Part shown: one piece after another, positions 60,786-64,000 of the stretch
How the letters are laid out: every line of letters begins with the position of its first letter
Numbering within the stretch: the first letter of the stretch is position 1
DNA from: Paenimyroides viscosum
GTDB lineage: Bacteria; Bacteroidota; Bacteroidia; Flavobacteriales; Flavobacteriaceae
Direction: 5' to 3'
DNA length: 64,000 bases
Assembly: GCF_003858535.1 (NCBI RefSeq)
Contig: NZ_RQTJ01000015.1
Location: 1-64,000, forward strand
Made by a program: the position numbers and the translations under genes
Notes under the pieces: model-generated
What the model was told of the DNA's origin: nothing
The model's database searches: none
Seen by the model: only the letters and a program-made list of their open reading frames with translations

Positions 60786-61832
60786 ATGTCAAAATTCAAT
60801 CCCTTAAAGGTTAAAGAAATAAGAAGAGAAACGCCATTGGCTGTTTCGATTGTTTTTGATGTTCCTGCCGATTTAAAAGCAGATTATCAATTTCAAGCAG
60901 GTCAATATATAAACATCAAAACAACAATAAATGGTGCAGAAGTTAGAAGATCATATTCTATAAGTTCTTCACCAAAAAGTAACGAATTAAGAGTTGTTGT
61001 AAAAGCGGTAGAAAGCGGTTTGTTTTCTAACTACGTTACACAACATTTACAAGTAGGCGATGTATTAGAGGTTGCACCGCCCGAAGGTAAATTTATTTTA
61101 GAGAACACAAATGCTAAAGTAATTGTTGGAATTGCTGCCGGAAGCGGTATTACACCTATTATTTCATTAGCAAAAGATACGTTAGAAAGCGGAACTGACT
61201 CCACTTTTATTTTAATTTACGGAAACAAAACGGCAGAAGACACTATTTATTTTAGTGAGATTGAGGCGCTTAAAAATAAATATTTAGGTCGATTTTTTGT
61301 TCACTACACATTTACAACAGCTCAAGTAGAAGGATCTTTATTTGGAAGAATTGAACGATCTACCATTAATTTTGTTCTTAAAAACAAGCACAACGATAAA
61401 CGTGTAGACGAGTATTTCTTATGCGGTCCGGAGGATATGATTAAAAAAGTGACCGATGTTTTAAAGGAAAACGGAGCTAACGAAGAGCAAATTCATTATG
61501 AATTGTTTACCACAAGTTCTACCAACGGCGAAATTCCAGTTTCGGGCGAAGGTATGGTAAAAGTGACCGTTTTGGTTGACGATGTTGAAACAACTTTTAA
61601 CATGCCACGTACCGAAAATATTTTAAATGCGGCATTAAAACATGGTATCGACGCTCCGTATTCTTGTCAGGGCGGTATTTGCAGTTCGTGTATGTGCCGT
61701 ACAGTTAAAGGATCGGCAGAAATGAAAACCAATCATATTTTAATGGACGATGAAATTGAAGAAGGTTTGGTTTTGGCTTGCCAGGCTTACGTAACATCAG
61801 ATGAAATCTATGTTGATTTTGATGATGTTTAA
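60786..61832 (+). CDS. PaaE-like ferredoxin-type oxidoreductase (FAD and 2Fe-2S)
   Basis: The 348-aa protein moves electrons from NAD(P)H through FAD to a 2Fe-2S centre. It has the FAD motif RRSYSISSSP near 55-64, the NAD(P) part GIAAGSGITPIISLA, FLCGPEDMI, and a C-terminal plant-type ferredoxin domain with Cys pattern CQGGICSSCMC and LACQ. This is the layout of PaaE-type reductases. Other phenylacetate genes are not present, so the role is probably in another oxygenase or desaturase system. The ATG at 60786 is preferred over the upstream TTG. Confidence 0.9.
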   Translation: MSKFNPLKVKEIRRETPLAVSIVFDVPADLKADYQFQAGQYINIKTTINGAEVRRSYSISSSPKSNELRVVVKAVESGLFSNYVTQHLQVGDVLEVAPPEGKFILENTNAKVIVGIAAGSGITPIISLAKDTLESGTDSTFILIYGNKTAEDTIYFSEIEALKNKYLGRFFVHYTFTTAQVEGSLFGRIERSTINFVLKNKHNDKRVDEYFLCGPEDMIKKVTDVLKENGANEEQIHYELFTTSSTNGEIPVSGEGMVKVTVLVDDVETTFNMPRTENILNAALKHGIDAPYSCQGGICSSCMCRTVKGSAEMKTNHILMDDEIEEGLVLACQAYVTSDEIYVDFDDV

Positions 61833-61850
61833 AATCATTTCTTAAATTAT

Positions 61851-61892
61851 AAAACCCCGTCAGAATTTAAAATTTTGACGGGGTAATTTTTT
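61851..61892. terminator. Bidirectional terminator between the PaaE-like gene and purD
   Basis: CCCCGTCA and TGACGGGG pair around GAATTTAAAATTT, with T-run after. A dispersed-repeat-like segment follows at 61895-61922. Confidence 0.85.
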
Positions 61893-61894
61893 TA

Positions 61895-61922
61895 TGAGAC
61901 TCTGAAACAAGTTCAGAGTGAC
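61895..61922. repeat. Short dispersed repeat (CAGAGTGACA type)
   Basis: GAGACTCTGAAACAAGTTCA then GAGTGACAAA shows the CAG..TGAC ending found at 7920, 33110, 38580 and 43912. Confidence 0.4.
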
Positions 61923-61935
61923 AAAACGTGCGTTT

Positions 61936-63207
61936 TTACAAATCAAAACCTAAATCGGTTCTGTAATATTTTTTGTCGAAGTTAATTTTTTCAACGTTTT
62001 TGTATGATTGCTTTAGAGCTTCACTAAAGTTTTCTCCGTACGATGTCACAGCAATTACGCGTCCGCCGTTTGTAACAACAGCTCCGTCTTTTTTTGTAGT
62101 TCCTGCGTGAAAAACAATAGAATCTTCCACCTGATCTAAACCAGTAATTACTTTTCCTTTTTCGTAATCTTCGGGGTATCCGCCCGAAACAATCATTACT
62201 GTTGTTGCCGTTCTTTCATCGGTTTCTAAAACCGCATTTGCCAATGTTTGGTTTGCAACTGCTTGAAATAATTCTACAAGATCTGATTTTACACGCGGTA
62301 TAACCACTTCGGTTTCCGGATCGCCCATACGCACGTTGTATTCAATCACAAACGGATCGTTTCCTACTTTTATCAAACCAATAAAAACAAAGCCTTTGTA
62401 TTCAATAGCATCATTTTTTAAGCCGTTAATTGTTGGTATTACAACACGTTCTTCTACCTTTTGCATAAATTCTGCATCGGCAAACGGAACCGGAGAAACA
62501 GCACCCATTCCACCTGTATTTAAACCAGTATCGCCTTCGCCAATTCGCTTATAATCTTTAGCTGTTGGCAAAATTTTGTACGATTTTCCGTCGGTTAAAA
62601 CAAAGCAAGACAGTTCAATTCCGTCTAAAAACTCTTCAATAACCACTTTAGACGATGCGTCGCCAAACTTAGCATCAATCAACATATTGCTTAACTCTTG
62701 TTGCGCTTCGGCTAAATCGTTTAATATTAAAACACCCTTGCCGGCAGCCAACCCATCGGCTTTTAAAACGTAAGGTGGGTTTAGTGTGGTTAAAAATTCA
62801 TGCCCTGCTTCAACCGTATCTTTTGTAAAAGCTTCGTATCGGGCTGTTGGAATATTGTTTTTAACCAAAAACTGCTTGGCAAATTCTTTACTTCCTTCTA
62901 ACTGTGCGCCGTGTTGTGACGGACCAATTACGGGAATGTTATTTAATGATAAATCATTTTTGAAAAAATCGTAAATACCTTTCACCAAAGGATCTTCTGG
63001 ACCAACAACGACCATTTCTACAGCATTGTCTAAAACAAACTGTTTAACAGCATTAAAGTCTGTTGGGTTTACCGCAACATTTGTGGCAATTTGCGCAATA
63101 CCCGCATTACCAGGTGCTACAAATAATTGACTGCATTTGGTACTTTGTGTAATTTTCCATGCCAATGCATGCTCTCTTCCGCCTGATCCTAAAAGTAAAA
63201 TATTCAT
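61936..63207 (-). CDS. purD: Phosphoribosylamine--glycine ligase (GAR synthetase)
   Basis: PurD joins glycine to phosphoribosylamine with ATP in purine synthesis. The 423-aa ATP-grasp protein begins [19 protein letters not shown], with [32 protein letters not shown], and [17 protein letters not shown] ([11 protein letters not shown] here). The length is normal. The gene lies alone, 48 bp downstream of the sugar transferase gene in the same direction. Confidence 0.97.
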   Translation of the reverse strand: MNILLLGSGGREHALAWKITQSTKCSQLFVAPGNAGIAQIATNVAVNPTDFNAVKQFVLDNAVEMVVVGPEDPLVKGIYDFFKNDLSLNNIPVIGPSQHGAQLEGSKEFAKQFLVKNNIPTARYEAFTKDTVEAGHEFLTTLNPPYVLKADGLAAGKGVLILNDLAEAQQELSNMLIDAKFGDASSKVVIEEFLDGIELSCFVLTDGKSYKILPTAKDYKRIGEGDTGLNTGGMGAVSPVPFADAEFMQKVEERVVIPTINGLKNDAIEYKGFVFIGLIKVGNDPFVIEYNVRMGDPETEVVIPRVKSDLVELFQAVANQTLANAVLETDERTATTVMIVSGGYPEDYEKGKVITGLDQVEDSIVFHAGTTKKDGAVVTNGGRVIAVTSYGENFSEALKQSYKNVEKINFDKKYYRTDLGFDL

Positions 63208-63255
63208 GTGTTGTTGTGTTGTATTTTAAATTGCAAAATTAAGATTTAAAACTGA

Positions 63256-64000
63256 TTAATACGCCTTTTTCTCGCCTTTGATTGCATTTTTAATAGTTAA
63301 GTATATAATTTTTAAATCGAGCAGTAACGACCAGCTTTCCATGTAAAAAATATCGTATTTAATGCGGTTGATAATATCGGTATCGTTTTCAATTTCGCCT
63401 CTATAACCGTGTGTTTGTGCCATGCCGGTAATTCCTGGTTTTATAAAATGTCGTGCTTTGAACTTATTGACTTTTACTGCGTATTTTTCTGTAAAATTCA
63501 GCATGTGCGGTCGTGGACCTACAACAGACATGGTTCCAACAAAAACATTGAAAAATTGTGGCATTTCATCGATACTTGTTCTTCGTAAAAAAGCACCAAT
63601 TTTGGTTATACGTGGATCGTTTTTAACGGCTTCGTCTATATCTGCATTATCGTTAACAAACATTGATCTAAATTTGTAGCAATTAAATTCTTCGTAATCT
63701 AAACCATTTCGTTTTTGTTTGAAGAAAATAGGTCCTTTTGATTCTAACCTTATTAAAATAGCTATTAAAGGAGTTAACCACGACATAATTAAAATGATAA
63801 CTAACGATGAAAAAACAATATCGAAAACACGCTTTATAAAATAATTTAACGGATCGTTTAAAGGTGTTGTTCTAGAAGGCATAACGGGAATTACACCATA
63901 ATAATCTACCTTTAAGTTTGCCGAAAGTAAGTCTTTACGAGAGGGTAAAAACTTTAAAAGTTTTAGGTTATTATCTACATAATCAATAAAAAAGGAAACC
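63256..64000 (-). CDS. Polyprenyl glycosylphosphotransferase, 5' end outside window
   Basis: The visible part is 248 codons. The C-terminal bacterial sugar transferase domain is complete, with IKRVFDIVFSSLVIILIMSW, PIFFKQKRNGLDYEEFNCYK, RRTSIDEMPQFFNVFVG, VVGPRPHM and KPGITGMAQ. The frame stays open upstream of the ATG at 63882 to the window edge, reading YYGVIPVMPSRTTPLNDPLN, so that ATG is internal and the real protein carries a further N-terminal part. It loads a sugar-1-phosphate onto undecaprenyl phosphate to begin a surface glycan. It fits with the flippase and nucleotidyltransferase elsewhere, though not in the same operon. Confidence 0.88.
   Translation of the reverse strand, partial: VSFFIDYVDNNLKLLKFLPSRKDLLSANLKVDYYGVIPVMPSRTTPLNDPLNYFIKRVFDIVFSSLVIILIMSWLTPLIAILIRLESKGPIFFKQKRNGLDYEEFNCYKFRSMFVNDNADIDEAVKNDPRITKIGAFLRRTSIDEMPQFFNVFVGTMSVVGPRPHMLNFTEKYAVKVNKFKARHFIKPGITGMAQTHGYRGEIENDTDIINRIKYDIFYMESWSLLLDLKIIYLTIKNAIKGEKKAY

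Noticed and set aside
1..64000. tRNA or rRNA genes
   Set aside because: No cloverleaf or conserved rRNA segments were noticed by eye on either strand; a tRNAscan run would be decisive.

Overview
The window looks like a chromosomal segment of a Flavobacteriaceae bacterium (Bacteroidota); the genus cannot be fixed from the sequence. The DNA is AT-rich. It encodes a PorP/SprF-like protein with a PorE-like OmpA partner, a secreted protein with a type IX secretion (T9SS) sorting tail, and many lipoproteins with SC/GC lipoboxes. Several genes are preceded by the Bacteroidota -7 element TAnnTTTG. No tRNA, rRNA, CRISPR array, insertion sequence or prophage was recognised.

Layout. 1-616 is a tandem array of about 92/100-bp units. 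617-6760 holds uvrC, an operon of an aspartoacylase-like hydrolase, 5-formyl-THF cyclo-ligase and a basic lipoprotein, then a nitroreductase, a DoxX-like protein and a SlyD-like FKBP. 6760-9295 is an accessory patch with a membrane protein, a VF530 protein, two decayed gene ends and a lipoprotein. 9334-15224 carries sbcC, sbcD, an untracked 52-aa gene, a YchJ-like gene and two small secreted proteins. 15235-23321 is one long minus-strand block: a lipid-linked sugar flippase, dut, a sugar nucleotidyltransferase, a DUF4292 lipoprotein, an EnvC-like protein, 3-hydroxyanthranilate dioxygenase and an antiquitin-type aldehyde dehydrogenase. 23412-29858 has a transsulfuration enzyme, a Bax inhibitor-1 protein, and ileS with a DksA/TraR-like gene and lspA.

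30059-40639 contains a tandem lipoprotein pair (one with an in-frame amber codon), aqpZ, an ArsC/Spx-like gene, a long TrhO, a dihaem cytochrome, a T9SS cargo protein, two L,D-transpeptidase lipoproteins around a MITE-like inverted repeat, and recA. 41306-43015 is a TPP-riboswitch operon: a PnuT-like transporter followed by an acyl-CoA-dehydrogenase-fold flavoprotein, which is the most interesting metabolic lead. 43033-53516 has a 21-bp tandem repeat, a frameshifted third L,D-transpeptidase, an acyltransferase, trpS, dprA, an HU/SPOR protein, a thioesterase, and the PorP/PorE-like pair. 53761-64000 has hflX, a decayed TPR histidine kinase, a PadR regulator with a tandem family of HAAS-like membrane proteins, a PaaE-like reductase, purD, and a sugar-phosphate transferase that runs off the window.

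Overall this is mostly housekeeping and envelope DNA. The unusual parts are the TPP-controlled flavoprotein, the PadR/HAAS-like array with a candidate operator, several non-coding repeat families, and at least five genes broken by one-base frameshifts or single stop codons. Those lesions could be true decay, phase-variable runs or sequencing error.
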